From: Bifidobacterium canis
GTDB taxonomy: Bacteria > Actinomycetota > Actinomycetes > Actinomycetales > Bifidobacteriaceae
Direction of reading: 5' to 3'
Assembly (NCBI RefSeq): GCF_009727065.1
Contig: NZ_WNLP01000004.1
Coordinates: 62,001 to 126,000, forward strand
Length of the DNA stretch: 64,000 bases
The position numbers and the translations under genes were made by a program. Shown piece after piece: positions 49,936-59,860 of this stretch; positions within the stretch are counted from its first letter, which is position 1, and each line of letters opens with the position of its first letter. Below the pieces are notes generated by a model. It was not told where the DNA came from. It was given only the letters and a program-made list of their open reading frames with translations, and did no database searches.

Positions 49936-51033
49936 ATGGAACAATCGAATGAAAGCTCATTGCTGTTCGACGAACCGGGTCCGAAAGGCCGCCGTCGAAT
50001 CCGCATCATCAACTGGATCGCCACAGCGGTATTCATCGTGCTGTTGCTGCTGATTTTGCTGCGACTGCACAATCCACCGAACGGCGAGAACCAGCTTAGT
50101 TGGGAACTTTGGAAGCCGGCATTGGACGGCGAAGCCTGGTCGGACTTCTACCTGCCAGGACTCTGGGCCACATTGCGCGCCACCTTCCTCGCCGTCATCG
50201 GAGCAGTGGTCTTCGGCCTGATCTTCGGCATCGGCCGCCTATTGCCAGGGCATCTCATTCCCACGGTGTGCGCCGTCGTCATCGAATTCTGCCGAGCCGT
50301 GCCAGTGCTCATCATGATGATCTTCTTCTGGCGTGCGTTCGCCTTCCTTGATATGCCGAGCCCCGCCTACTGGTCGGTCGTGCTTTCGCTCGTGCTCTAC
50401 AACGGTTCCGTTGTGGCCGAGCTCATCCGCTCCGGCGTCGGCAACCTGCCGGGCGGACAGCATGAAGCGGCCGTGGCATTGGGCATGACCCGCACGCAGT
50501 CGCTGATGAGCGTGGAAGTGCCGCAGGCCATCTACGCCATGCTGCCAGCTGCAGTGACCCAGCTCGTCGTGGTGCTCAAAGACACCGCGCTGGGTTCGAT
50601 CATCATGTACACCGACCTGCTGCAGGAGTCACGTCGACTCGGCTCGATGTATTTCAACATTCTGCAGACGCTCGTGGTGGCCGCAGTGATCTACTTCATC
50701 TTCTGCTGGTTGCTCTCACGCCTGGCGGAATGGCTGCCGAAGCGCATGCAGCAGCGCACCTTGGCTCCGACCGAGGCCGAACCTGTGGCGCCTATCGCCA
50801 TCATGGATCCGTCGAACGTCAACCAGATCGCGGTCGCGAAGGAAGGTCGACCGCTCGGTGGCACGCAGCGCATCTACCACGTGCATCACCGTGGCACGAA
50901 TGCGAGGATCCACGAATGGCGCCGCACCAGGTATGTGCAGGGCTATGACGAAACCCAGCCGCAAAGCCAGCGCCGCCGCACGGAGCATCATCTGCATCAT
51001 CCGCATAGGAACAACGATTCCGACAAACAGTAG
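49936..51033 (+). CDS. gluD: Amino-acid ABC transporter permease with His-rich C-terminus
   Basis: Second permease subunit, 365 aa. An N-terminal helix (IINWIATAVFIVLLLLILL) precedes the HisM/GlnP-type core with the RAVPVLIMMIFFW segment and the EAA loop GGQHEAAVALGMTRTQSLM. The last 85 residues form a soluble tail. It is rich in His and Arg (YHVHHRGTNARIHEWRR, then TEHHLHHPHRNNDSDKQ), longer than in most family members and of unknown role. It might bind metal. The start lies 3 nt after gluC. Ends before a hairpin at 51073. Confidence 0.9.
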   Translation: MEQSNESSLLFDEPGPKGRRRIRIINWIATAVFIVLLLLILLRLHNPPNGENQLSWELWKPALDGEAWSDFYLPGLWATLRATFLAVIGAVVFGLIFGIGRLLPGHLIPTVCAVVIEFCRAVPVLIMMIFFWRAFAFLDMPSPAYWSVVLSLVLYNGSVVAELIRSGVGNLPGGQHEAAVALGMTRTQSLMSVEVPQAIYAMLPAAVTQLVVVLKDTALGSIIMYTDLLQESRRLGSMYFNILQTLVVAAVIYFIFCWLLSRLAEWLPKRMQQRTLAPTEAEPVAPIAIMDPSNVNQIAVAKEGRPLGGTQRIYHVHHRGTNARIHEWRRTRYVQGYDETQPQSQRRRTEHHLHHPHRNNDSDKQ

Positions 51034-51072
51034 TTGGTCGGCAACCACATGCGTTGACGTGCAGTATGCGCA

Positions 51073-51106
51073 GGTAGGGGTCACACCGTTTGGTGTGGCC
51101 CCTACC
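51073..51106 (+). terminator. Terminator of the glu operon
   Basis: A 15-bp stem (51073-51087 with 51092-51106) with one G-U pair, loop GTTT. Confidence 0.8.
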
Positions 51107-51181
51107 CATATACGTTGAAATGCTGTTGTTTGCACGAATATGATCTGGGTGAACATATGCGGCTGTCATAGAATGGCAACT

Positions 51182-52159
51182 ATGGCAAGTGATAAGAAGA
51201 AATCCGCGCGCAAGAACGGCGATGACGCCGCAAAAGAAGATCGCAAAGCGAAGAAGGTGGCGAAACGGCTGGCGAAGGAGGCCAAGAGCAGTGAGGAACT
51301 CAGTGCCGTATGGTCGTTGCCACCGGCTCAATTGTTGAGATTCCACTCGCACACCCGTCTCACCGACATCGACCCGGCATCACGCCCCGGTTTCGATGGT
51401 GACCAGGATGACGGTGAGAAGTTCATCGCGAACAGCAGCGCCGAAATCGCCAACTATCAGCGTCTCATGTATGCGAATGGCATACACGGCGACCCGCATC
51501 GCGTGCTGATCATTTTGCAAGGCATGGACGCTTCAGGCAAAGGCGGTATAGTACGCCACGTGTTCAGCCAAGTGGATCCGATGGGCATCCACTACCACGG
51601 ATTCGGTAAGCCGACCGCCGAAGAACTCGAGCACGACTACTTGTGGCGCATCCGCAAGGAGCTGCCGTCAAAGGGCTGGATCTCGATTTTCGACCGTTCG
51701 CAATACGAAGACATCGTGATGCCACGCATCAATGGCACTTATCCGGAGGATGTGTGGAAGGCGCGCTACGCCCAGATCAACGACTTCGAAGCCGAAGTAG
51801 CCTCCTCAGGATGCGCGATCATCAAGATCTTCCTCGTTTCCAGCAAACAGGCGCAACGTCAGCACTTCCTCAAACGCCTCGACGATCCGACGCGCTACTG
51901 GAAGTTCGACCCCTCCGATCTGGACGCCCGAGAACGGTGGGATGACTACATGGAGGCATGGCAGGAAGTGTTCGAGAAAACGAGCACATCAGCGGCTCCG
52001 TGGTATCTGATTCCCGCCGACAACCGCTGGTATTCACGCATGGCGGTTTCCGAGCTCCTTCGCACCACGATGAAGAACTTCAACCAGACGTGGCCGCCTC
52101 TCGACGCCGACCGTGACGAAGCGTTGAGACGGCTCAACGCCGAAGGCAACGAGCACTGA
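51182..52159 (+). CDS. Polyphosphate kinase 2 family protein
   Basis: A 325-aa PPK2 enzyme, which transfers phosphate between polyphosphate and nucleotides. Walker A is QGMDASGKGGIVRHV, Walker B/lid elements include IFDRSQYEDIVMPRI, and the conserved KIFLVSSKQAQRQHFLKRLDDP follows. The N-terminal 35 residues are strongly basic (KKKSARKNGDD, KAKKVAKRLAKEAK). Class I, II or III specificity cannot be told here. ATG 51173 is another possible start, but TAGAAT is placed 7 nt before ATG 51182. Its stop codon directly abuts the stop of the opposite-strand helicase gene. Confidence 0.88.
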   Translation: MASDKKKSARKNGDDAAKEDRKAKKVAKRLAKEAKSSEELSAVWSLPPAQLLRFHSHTRLTDIDPASRPGFDGDQDDGEKFIANSSAEIANYQRLMYANGIHGDPHRVLIILQGMDASGKGGIVRHVFSQVDPMGIHYHGFGKPTAEELEHDYLWRIRKELPSKGWISIFDRSQYEDIVMPRINGTYPEDVWKARYAQINDFEAEVASSGCAIIKIFLVSSKQAQRQHFLKRLDDPTRYWKFDPSDLDARERWDDYMEAWQEVFEKTSTSAAPWYLIPADNRWYSRMAVSELLRTTMKNFNQTWPPLDADRDEALRRLNAEGNEH

Positions 52160-54724
52160 TTAATCGTCGTCCACGACGTTCTTGACCGAATACTCAGTGA
52201 AGATGACCTCGCCCTCACTTTGCGTGGCATCCAAATCGACGGTAGCGGTGATCGCCCAATCGTGGTCACCGTCCGAATCGTCGATGATCTGGCGAACCGT
52301 CCACTCGTGACGATCCTCTTCGTGTCGTGTGTCAAGTATGAAATATTCACCACTACGCGCCTGCATATCGGTGTTCACATACTCATGCTCGTCGTAGTAG
52401 TCGTCGAGCACATTCTCCCACGTGTGCACGTCGTAATGCCACGGTTTGTCGAGTTTGCCAAGCTCCTCCGGCTGGTCGAGATCCATCAGTTGCACACGGC
52501 GGAACATCGCGTTGCGAATGAGCACGATCAGACCACGGCGATCCTCCACAACAGCCTGCTTTACCTGTGGGGCGGCGAGGTTCGCGGCCTCCTGCGAGCG
52601 TGAGCCCGTGTTCTCCCATTCGTCAACCAAGCTCGAGTCAATCGACCGCACCAGCACACGCAGCCATGAGATCACGTCATCGAGCTCGTCATCGCGTTTC
52701 TCCGGCGGCACCGTGCGCGACAGCACACGGTAGGCGTCCGAGAGGTAGCGCAACAGCGTGCCTTCGGATCGCGCCACATTGTAACGGGCGATGTAACTGT
52801 TGAAATCAGACGCGGTTTCCACCATGTCACGCACAACGGATTTCGGATTGATCCAATAATCATTCGCCCACGGCACGTCACGGCGATACTGGTCGAACGC
52901 CTGCGTGAGCAATTCCTCCAACGGTTTCGGGTATGTGATCTCTTGCAAGCGATCCATGCGCTCGTCATAATCCACGCCATCGGCCTTCATCTGCTCCATC
53001 GCCTTGTCGCGAGCCTGACGTTCCTGTGCACGCAGAATCTGCTTCGGATCCTCAAGAGTCGCCTCAGCCATCGAGATCACATCCAACGCATAGGTGGGGG
53101 ACTGCGGGTCGAGCAGCTCAAGTGCGGCGATCAGGAACGGGCTCAACGGCTGGTCAAGCGCGAAATCTTCCGGCAGATCAACCGTCGTGTAATAGTGCCG
53201 GCGACCATCCTCATCGGTTTCGATCTCGATCACATCGGTGTCGATTAACGTCTGGAAAATCTCATCGGCGCGCGTGCGCAACGTGTCTTTCTGCTCTTCG
53301 GTCTGCGCGCTGTCTTCAATGAGCCGCTCGATGCGGGCACGCGCGTCACCGCCTTGCGCCACCTCGTTAAGCACCATCGAATGCGTGATCTTCATATGCG
53401 GAACCAGCGTTTCCGGAGCCTTGTCAATGAGCTTCGCGAACGTCGACTCATTCCACGTCACGAACCCCTCAGGCGGCTTCTTGCGCTTGATCTTCTTGAG
53501 CTTCTTCGGATCATTGCCCGCCTTGGCCACGGCGCGCGCGTTCTCGATCTCGAATTCAGGAGCCTCGGCGATCACCAACCCCTCGGTATCGAAACCGCTG
53601 CGACCGGCCCGCCCGGCGATCTGGTGGAACTCACGCGCGCGCAACCTGCGCATATGCGTGCCGTCGAATTTCGTCAACTGGGTGAGCACCACCGAATGAA
53701 TCGGCACGTTGATGCCCACACCCAACGTGTCGGTGCCACAGATCACCGGCAACAACCCCTGTTGTGCGAGTTGCTCCACCAAACGGCGGTAGCGCGGTAG
53801 CATGCCTGCGTGATGAATGCCCACGCCGGTGCGCAGCAAGCGTTGCAGAATCTTGCCGAAACCGGTCGTGAACTTCGTGCCCGCCATCGCCTTGGCAATC
53901 GCCTCGCGTTGCTCGCGCGTGGAGACGCCGGCGCTCGACAGCGACTGTGCGGTGTCGAGCGCGGCATCCTGCGAGAAGTGCACGATGTAGATCGGCGTTT
54001 GAGCATTGGCGATCGCCAACTCTACCGTCTTCTCCAGCGGGTCGGTCGTGTAGCGGTAGGAGAGCGGAACAGGGCGCTGCGCGTCGGCGATCACGTCGAC
54101 GTCCGCATCGGTTTGCCGTTCCAGAGAGTCTGCGATCTGATCGACGTTGCCGAGCGTGGCGCTCATCAGCAGGAACTGAGTCTGCGGCAGCGTGAGCAAC
54201 GGCACCTGCCACGCCCAGCCGCGCTCCGGGTCACCGTAATAGTGGAACTCGTCCATCGCCACACAGCCGATATCGGCATGCCTGCCCTCGCGCAACGCCT
54301 GATTCGCAAGAATCTCGGCGGTGCAGCAGATGATCGGCGCGTCGGCATTGATGTGCGTGTCTCCGGTGATCATGCCCACGTTGTCGCGGCCGAACACATT
54401 CACCAGCTCGAAGAACTTTTCGGAGACCAACGCCTTGATCGGCGCCGTGTAGTACGACCGGCGTCCTGTGCACATCGCCGCGAAATGCATGCCCAACGCC
54501 ACCAGCGACTTGCCCGAGCCGGTCGGCGTGTTCAAAATCACATGATCGCCGGCCAGCAGATCGAGCACAGCCTCCTCCTGATGAGGCCACGGTTCGATGC
54601 CCCGCTCCTCAACAACCCAGTCGAAGAACCGCTCATAAATGTCGTCGGCGTCAAGAGCGAGATCATCCTCACCGCGCGACGGCACCAGTCTCATCAATGA
54701 TGTGCGCTCATCTTCCATTGCCAT
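52160..54724 (-). CDS. DEAD/DEAH-type helicase with DUF3516 domain
   Basis: An 854-aa RNA helicase-like protein. Helicase motifs: Q-like PWPHQEEAVLDLLAGDHVILNTPTGSGKS (Walker A), TAPIKALVSEKFFELV (Ia), MDEFHYYGDPERGW (Walker B, DEFH), LLMSATLG (III), ICGTDTLGVGINVP and QIAGRAGRSGFDTEG (IV-VI). The C-terminal region after 470 (FVTWNESTFAKLIDKAPETLVPHM onward) matches DUF3516-type actinobacterial helicases. ATG 54724 is chosen. ATG 54718 is equally possible. It is divergent from rarA across the SOS box, so it may share LexA control. Confidence 0.85.
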   Translation of the reverse strand: MAMEDERTSLMRLVPSRGEDDLALDADDIYERFFDWVVEERGIEPWPHQEEAVLDLLAGDHVILNTPTGSGKSLVALGMHFAAMCTGRRSYYTAPIKALVSEKFFELVNVFGRDNVGMITGDTHINADAPIICCTAEILANQALREGRHADIGCVAMDEFHYYGDPERGWAWQVPLLTLPQTQFLLMSATLGNVDQIADSLERQTDADVDVIADAQRPVPLSYRYTTDPLEKTVELAIANAQTPIYIVHFSQDAALDTAQSLSSAGVSTREQREAIAKAMAGTKFTTGFGKILQRLLRTGVGIHHAGMLPRYRRLVEQLAQQGLLPVICGTDTLGVGINVPIHSVVLTQLTKFDGTHMRRLRAREFHQIAGRAGRSGFDTEGLVIAEAPEFEIENARAVAKAGNDPKKLKKIKRKKPPEGFVTWNESTFAKLIDKAPETLVPHMKITHSMVLNEVAQGGDARARIERLIEDSAQTEEQKDTLRTRADEIFQTLIDTDVIEIETDEDGRRHYYTTVDLPEDFALDQPLSPFLIAALELLDPQSPTYALDVISMAEATLEDPKQILRAQERQARDKAMEQMKADGVDYDERMDRLQEITYPKPLEELLTQAFDQYRRDVPWANDYWINPKSVVRDMVETASDFNSYIARYNVARSEGTLLRYLSDAYRVLSRTVPPEKRDDELDDVISWLRVLVRSIDSSLVDEWENTGSRSQEAANLAAPQVKQAVVEDRRGLIVLIRNAMFRRVQLMDLDQPEELGKLDKPWHYDVHTWENVLDDYYDEHEYVNTDMQARSGEYFILDTRHEEDRHEWTVRQIIDDSDGDHDWAITATVDLDATQSEGEVIFTEYSVKNVVDDD

Positions 54725-54842
54725 ATTCGTTTCCACTCCATGCACCCGTAGTACTCCTCTTGTAAGGCTAGTCGAACGATTCGATAGATATGCGCAGATA
54801 TAAGGCGCGGCAGCGAACGCAGATACACACGACACTCCAATA

Positions 54843-54858
54843 TCGAACGTTTGTTCGA
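54843..54858. promoter_or_regulatory. LexA (SOS) box
   Basis: TCGAACGTTTGTTCGA, a perfect palindrome except for the 4-base centre, matches the actinobacterial LexA consensus TCGAAC-N4-GTTCGA in every arm base. It overlaps the -35 (TTGTTC, 54851-54856) of the rarA promoter. Confidence 0.92.
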
Positions 54859-54879
54859 AACGTTGCAATTGGCTACACT
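54851..54879 (+). promoter_or_regulatory. rarA promoter
   Basis: TTGTTC (54851-54856) and TACACT (54874-54879) are 17 bp apart. Seven bases after TACACT is the ATG, so transcription should start at or near the start codon (leaderless). The -35 lies inside the LexA box, as expected for SOS repression. Confidence 0.7.
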
Positions 54880-54886
54880 GGGCACT

Positions 54887-56418
54887 ATGAGCGACGACAT
54901 GAACGATCTTTTCTCCGCCAGCGACGCGCCGGAAAGCATGGTGCGACCGTTGGCGGTGCGCATGCGGCCGAGAACGCTCGACGAAGTGGTGGGGCAGAGC
55001 CATGCGCTCACTGCCGGTTCGCCGCTGCGTAGACTCGCCGACCCTGCATCACGAGGCTCACTGACCGCACCGAGTTCGGTGATCCTGTTCGGCCCTCCCG
55101 GAGTGGGCAAGACGACGCTCGCGCACATCGTCGCCAAACAGTCAGGCAGAGAATACGAGGAGCTTTCCGCAGTCACCTCCGGTGTCAAAGACCTGCGCGA
55201 AGTGCTACGCCGTGCACATGAACGATTGGTGAGCCAAGGAAAAGAGACTGTGCTGTTCATCGACGAAGTGCACCGGTTCTCCAAGTCGCAGCAAGACGCG
55301 CTGCTACCCAGCGTGGAGAACCGAGACGTCACATTCATCGCCGCCACCACCGAAAACCCGAGCTTCTCCGTGATCAAACCACTGCTCAGCCGTTCCGTGG
55401 TCGTCAAACTCGATTCGCTGGAACCCGACGAACTGCGCACCGTGCTCGAACGCGCCATCACCGACCGCGCGGGCTCGACGGCAAGGTGAACGTCGACGAC
55501 GCGGCGATCGACGAGATCATCAGACTCTCCGGAGGAGACGCACGAAAATCACTGACGATCCTGGAAGCGGCAGCCGGCGCGCTCGGCGAACAGAGGGAAA
55601 ACGACACCGCTTCCGACACGGTGAGCACGCAAACGGTTTCCACGGTGATGGACGTGGCGAACGTGCGCTACGACAAAGACGGCGACGACCACTATGACGT
55701 GATCTCGGCGTTCATCAAATCGATGCGAGGCTCCGACGTGGACGCCGCACTGCACTACTTGGCACGCATGATCCGCGCAGGCGAAGACCCACGGTTCATC
55801 GCCCGCCGCATCATGATCGCTGCCGCCGAGGAAGTGGGCATGGCCGCGCCGCAAATACTGCAAACCACCGTCGCCGCAGCCCAAGCCGTGCAGATGATCG
55901 GCATGCCCGAAGCGCGCATCATTCTGGCCGAAGCGACGATCGCCGTCGCCACTGCACCCAAATCGAACGCCAGCTACATGGCGATCAACCAAGCGCTCGC
56001 CGACGTCTATGCAGGGCATATCGGGCAGGTGCCGTTGCCGATACGCAACGCCCCAACTGCATTGATGAAATCATGGGGCAACCACGAAGGCTACAAATAC
56101 GCGCATGACTACCCGAACGCGATCGCCGAACAGCAATACATGCCCGATGAGCTCGTCGGACGCCAATACTATTATCCCAACAGTCGCGGCTACGAACGGG
56201 AAATAGGGCCGCGGCTCGACCGGATACGCGCCATCATTCACGGCCAGCCCATGCCAAACGAACATCAGGAATCCGAACGGACGGATCAGGGAGGCACCGG
56301 CGGAAAGAGTGACACGCAAACCGAGCACACCGGTGAAACTCGACGCTCGAATACGAAAGGGCCCCATGACGCAGGAGGCGCATCAGAACACACGGCAGAC
56401 GCACACGACGAACAATGA
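54887..56418 (+). pseudogene. rarA: Replication-associated recombination protein A (RarA/MgsA), frameshifted
   Basis: AAA+ ATPase that acts at stalled forks, controlled here by an SOS box. The 5' part (54887-55489) has VRPLAVRMRPRTLDEVVGQS, Walker A GPPGVGKTTLAHIV, Walker B LFIDEVHRFSKSQQDALLPSVE and sensor I NPSFSVIKPLLSR. After LERAITD the frame breaks. The 3' part (55486-56418) continues DDAAIDEIIRLSGGDARKSLTILEAA and the conserved C-terminal domain. A missing C in the CC run at 55465-55466 explains the break (ITDPRGLDGKV). The restored protein is about 510 aa, with an extra polar tail of about 70 aa. Start ATG 54887 is leaderless. Confidence 0.87.
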
Positions 56419-57856
56419 CGACCGGATACCGCCGAAGCTCATCGGTTCCATCGTTTCTGTGGGGTCTCTGGCGTTCATAGGTATTCTCACCGAAACGGTG
56501 ATGACGGTGCTGTTCCCCGAACTCATGACCGAGTTCTCGGTGAACACCGCCACGGTGCAGTGGATCACCACTATCTATCTGCTCGTGGTCGGCGTCACGA
56601 TGCCGATCTCCTCATACCTCAAACGCCGCTTCACGATGAAATCGGTGTTCGTGGCTGCCGTCGTGCTGGCCGTCGTCGGCTCGCTCATCATGATTTTCGG
56701 TACGAGCTTCCCTGTCATTCTGCTGGCACGCGTGATTCAAGGCGTTGGCTCGGGTATCGCGACGCCGTTGATGATCAACATCATTTTGGAACAGTCTCCA
56801 CGTTCCAAAGTCGGGCGTCTCATGGGCGTCGGCTCGCTCGTCATCACCGTCGCCCCGGCCATCGGGCCCACGGTTGGCGGCGCCATCGCCAGCGTGATGC
56901 CTTGGCGCAGCATCTTCATGATCGTCATACCGATCGTGCTGCTCATCTCGCTTCCCATCGGTCTCACGTGCATCACGCAAACACGCCCGACGGAAGACGT
57001 GAGCCTCAACCCTCTGCAGTTCATCGCCATCATCATCGGATTGGCCGGACTCATCCTCGCCCTCAACCAAGGCGGCGTGGCCGTGAGCAACGCGGTCTCC
57101 GGTGGCGCTTGGCTCGCTCCCACTGTTATCGCCGTAGTGAGTCTTGCGGCAGGAATCGCCGCACTCGTGTTCTTCGTGTGGTCGTCACGCAGATCGTTCT
57201 CTCCGCTCATTCGCTTGGGCTGGCTCAAAGACCGTAGCGTTGTGCTGCATCTGCTCGCCTACACGTTGCTGCCGATGGTCGGCATCGGGTTCGGCTATGT
57301 GATCACGAATCTGGCGCAATTGTCGTTGAACACCACCGCTCTAACCGCAGGACTACTGGTGTTGCCCGGCGCGTTGATCGGAGCGTTCTTCGCACCCGCC
57401 GGTGGTATGCTCTACGACCGTTACGGCGCCCCACGCCCGATTCTCGGCGCATTCAGCTGCTGCATCCTCGCCCTCGTGCTACTGCTCACGTTCTCAATGA
57501 AGTTGACGCCCGCTACATTGGCGTCGTTCTATTTCGTGTTCGGCGTCGGGTACGCTTTGGGCTTCTCGAACATCATGACCGATGCGATAGCCAGCATTCA
57601 TAAGGAATTCGCGCCAGATGGCAACGCCGTGTTCAACACCGCACTCCAGTTCGGCGGTGCTGCGGGAACCACGCTGTTCTCCACGATCTTCGCCATCGCC
57701 CAAGCTGGCTCAGGCTCTGAAGGCACGCCGACATTCATACATGCGACGGCTGTCGGCGGAGCGTGGACGTTCGGTGTGATGCTATGCATAGTGGTGGCGT
57801 CGTGGTGCGCGCTGTTCGCCGCTTTCCGCATGAACGCGCGACGTTCCACGCTGTAA
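56366..57856 (+). CDS. MFS drug-efflux-type transporter (DHA2 family)
   Basis: A 496-aa membrane transporter with 14 hydrophobic helices by inspection. The DHA2/EmrB-QacA pattern is visible: motif FPELMTEFSVNTATVQWITTIYLL, motif A-like YLKRRFTMK (residues about 93-101), and motif C GVGSLVITVAPAIGPTVGG. Substrate unknown. Such proteins often export drugs or cations. The start at 56366 overlaps the end of rarA by 53 bp, so it is likely cotranscribed with it and indirectly under SOS control. A GAAAGGG ribosome site precedes the ATG. Confidence 0.88.
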   Translation: MTQEAHQNTRQTHTTNNDDRIPPKLIGSIVSVGSLAFIGILTETVMTVLFPELMTEFSVNTATVQWITTIYLLVVGVTMPISSYLKRRFTMKSVFVAAVVLAVVGSLIMIFGTSFPVILLARVIQGVGSGIATPLMINIILEQSPRSKVGRLMGVGSLVITVAPAIGPTVGGAIASVMPWRSIFMIVIPIVLLISLPIGLTCITQTRPTEDVSLNPLQFIAIIIGLAGLILALNQGGVAVSNAVSGGAWLAPTVIAVVSLAAGIAALVFFVWSSRRSFSPLIRLGWLKDRSVVLHLLAYTLLPMVGIGFGYVITNLAQLSLNTTALTAGLLVLPGALIGAFFAPAGGMLYDRYGAPRPILGAFSCCILALVLLLTFSMKLTPATLASFYFVFGVGYALGFSNIMTDAIASIHKEFAPDGNAVFNTALQFGGAAGTTLFSTIFAIAQAGSGSEGTPTFIHATAVGGAWTFGVMLCIVVASWCALFAAFRMNARRSTL

Positions 57857-57897
57857 ATGCTGCTTGATATTCACCACTGCGAAAGCAGCATAAACAG

Positions 57898-57952
57898 ATA
57901 AGGCGATGGGGTGGGGTGCATGCTCGAGCATGCACCCCACCCATCGCCTTAT
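57898..57952. terminator. Terminator between the MFS gene and the acyl-CoA ligase gene
   Basis: A 27-bp stem (57898-57925 with 57926-57952) with one bulged G and no loop, the longest in the window. A smaller hairpin (ATGCTGCTT, 57857-57865, with AAGCAGCAT) comes just before it. It lies between convergent genes. Confidence 0.85.
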
Positions 57953-57968
57953 AGTGAATGGTAGCTGA

Positions 57969-59860
57969 CTACTGGCGGCTCTTCTTGCGCGGCACGTAGA
58001 TCACCGTGTCGATGAGCTTCTGGTAGTGGTCGACGATCTGCTTGCGGCGCGTTTTGAGGCTCGGTGTCAACATGCCGTTCTCCGAAGTGAACTCGTCGGG
58101 CAGAATCTCGAACTTGCGAATCGATTCGGCGCGGGAAACGCCCTCGTTTGCCTTGTTGACGATGCGTTCCACCTCAGCTGCGACGATCGGGTTCTTCGAC
58201 AGTTCCTCGAGGTCGGCTGCGGGTTTGGCACCTTGCGAGGTGAGCCAGGCGTTCGCATCCTCAAGATCCAGCGTGATAAGCGCTGCGACGAACGGCTTGC
58301 GGTCGCCGATCACCAGGCACTGCGCCACAACCGGCGAAGTCATGACCGTCGTCTCCAAATGACCGGGGGAGACGTTCTTGCCGCCGGCCGTGATGATCAT
58401 GTCTTTTTACGACCCGTCAGACGAATGAAGCCGTCGTCGTCGATATCGCCGAGATCACCGGTGTGAATCCACCCATCGACGATCTGCTGCTTGGTGACCT
58501 CCGGCTGGTTGTGGTATCCCAAACAGATATCACGCCCCTTGAAGCACAGCTCGCCGTCGGCGGCAATACCGGCCGTCGTGCCGCACAGTGGCTGGCCGAT
58601 CGTGCCGATGCGGTTGTTTTCTGGCAACGACACACACACCGGTCCGCTCGTCTCCGTCATGCCGTAGCCCTCGAGCAGCGGCATGCCGATGCCGTTGTAG
58701 AAGTGGGCGAGACCCGGATCCATCGGAGCGCCGCCGGTGATGGCGAAATCGGCGTTCGGGCCGAACACCGTGCGAATCTTCTTGTAGACGATCGCGTTGT
58801 AGAACGAGTGGCGGATGCGCACACCCAGCGGAATGCCCTGACGCGACTGCTCCGCCTTCGACCAGTCACGCGCAGCCACGACGCCGCGGGCGAACATGCG
58901 GCCGGCGAGACCGGTGCCTGCACGCTGTGATGCCGCGTTATACACCTTCTCGAACACGCGCGGCACGGCGAGCAGCAGCGTCGGGCCGAACTCCTCGAAG
59001 TCTTTGATGATCGTCTTCATGTTGCTCGTCAAGCCAAGCGTCAATGTGCCGGCGAACGCCACGATCGCCATGAACCTGGCGAACACGTGCGACAGCGGCA
59101 GGAAGAGCAGCAGTCGGCGGTCGGGGATGTTGATGGCACGTGGCATGTATTGCAGCGCGTCCATGCATTCGGCGGCCATGTTCATGTGGCTGATCTCCAC
59201 GCCCTTCGGGGTGCCGGTGGAGCCGGAGGTGTAGATAATCGTCGCCAACGCATCGCCGTGTGTGGCCTTCCGGTGCTCCTCGAACTGTTCCTGCGACACG
59301 TTCTCGCCGAACGCAACGATCGCGTCGATGGCGTCGGAGTCGATGACGAGCGTGGCGCGCAGCGAGGGGATCTCGTCGGCCACGGTGTCGAGCTTGTCGC
59401 GCTGGGCATCATCTTCGGCGAAGGCGAGCACCACTTCGGCGTCGTTGAACACTGTGCGGATCTGCGACGCCGAATTCGTTTCATACACTGGCACGGTGAC
59501 GCAGCCGATCGACATGATCGCCAGATCGAGCGCCACCCATTCCCAACGCGTGTGCGCGATGATCGCGATGGATTCGCCAGGGCGCGCACCCCAGCCGATC
59601 AGACCTTTGGCTATCTCCACCACCTTGTCGCGGAACTGTGTCGCCGTGAACGTCTGCCACACGCCGTCATCATCTTTGTATTGCACCATCGAACCGTCGG
59701 GGTTGCGCTCTACACGCCCTTCGAGGAAATCGAACAGATTGATATCCGGGTCGATCTCATGCTTGAGAGGGGTTGTGTATTCCTTGACGATGCCCGCATT
59801 GGCTACTTCGTCTTCGCTCGGCATGCTGTCGAGCGGTGCTGCGTGAACTTCACTATTCAT
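57969..59860 (-). pseudogene. Long-chain fatty-acid--CoA ligase, frameshifted
   Basis: AMP-forming acyl-CoA synthetase of about 629 aa in the restored frame. The 5' part (58397-59860) has the AMP-binding loop TIIYTSGSTGTPKGVEISH (about 210-228), GGAPMDPGLAHFYNGIG, LLEGYGMTETSGPVCV and GDLGDIDDDGFIRLTGRKK. The catalytic-loop continuation DMIITAGGKNVSPGHLE lies in the other frame (57969-58400). One missing A in the run at 58404-58408 explains the break (RKKDMIITAGGKN). It activates fatty acids for membrane lipid synthesis or degradation. No ribosome site precedes ATG 59860. Confidence 0.88.
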
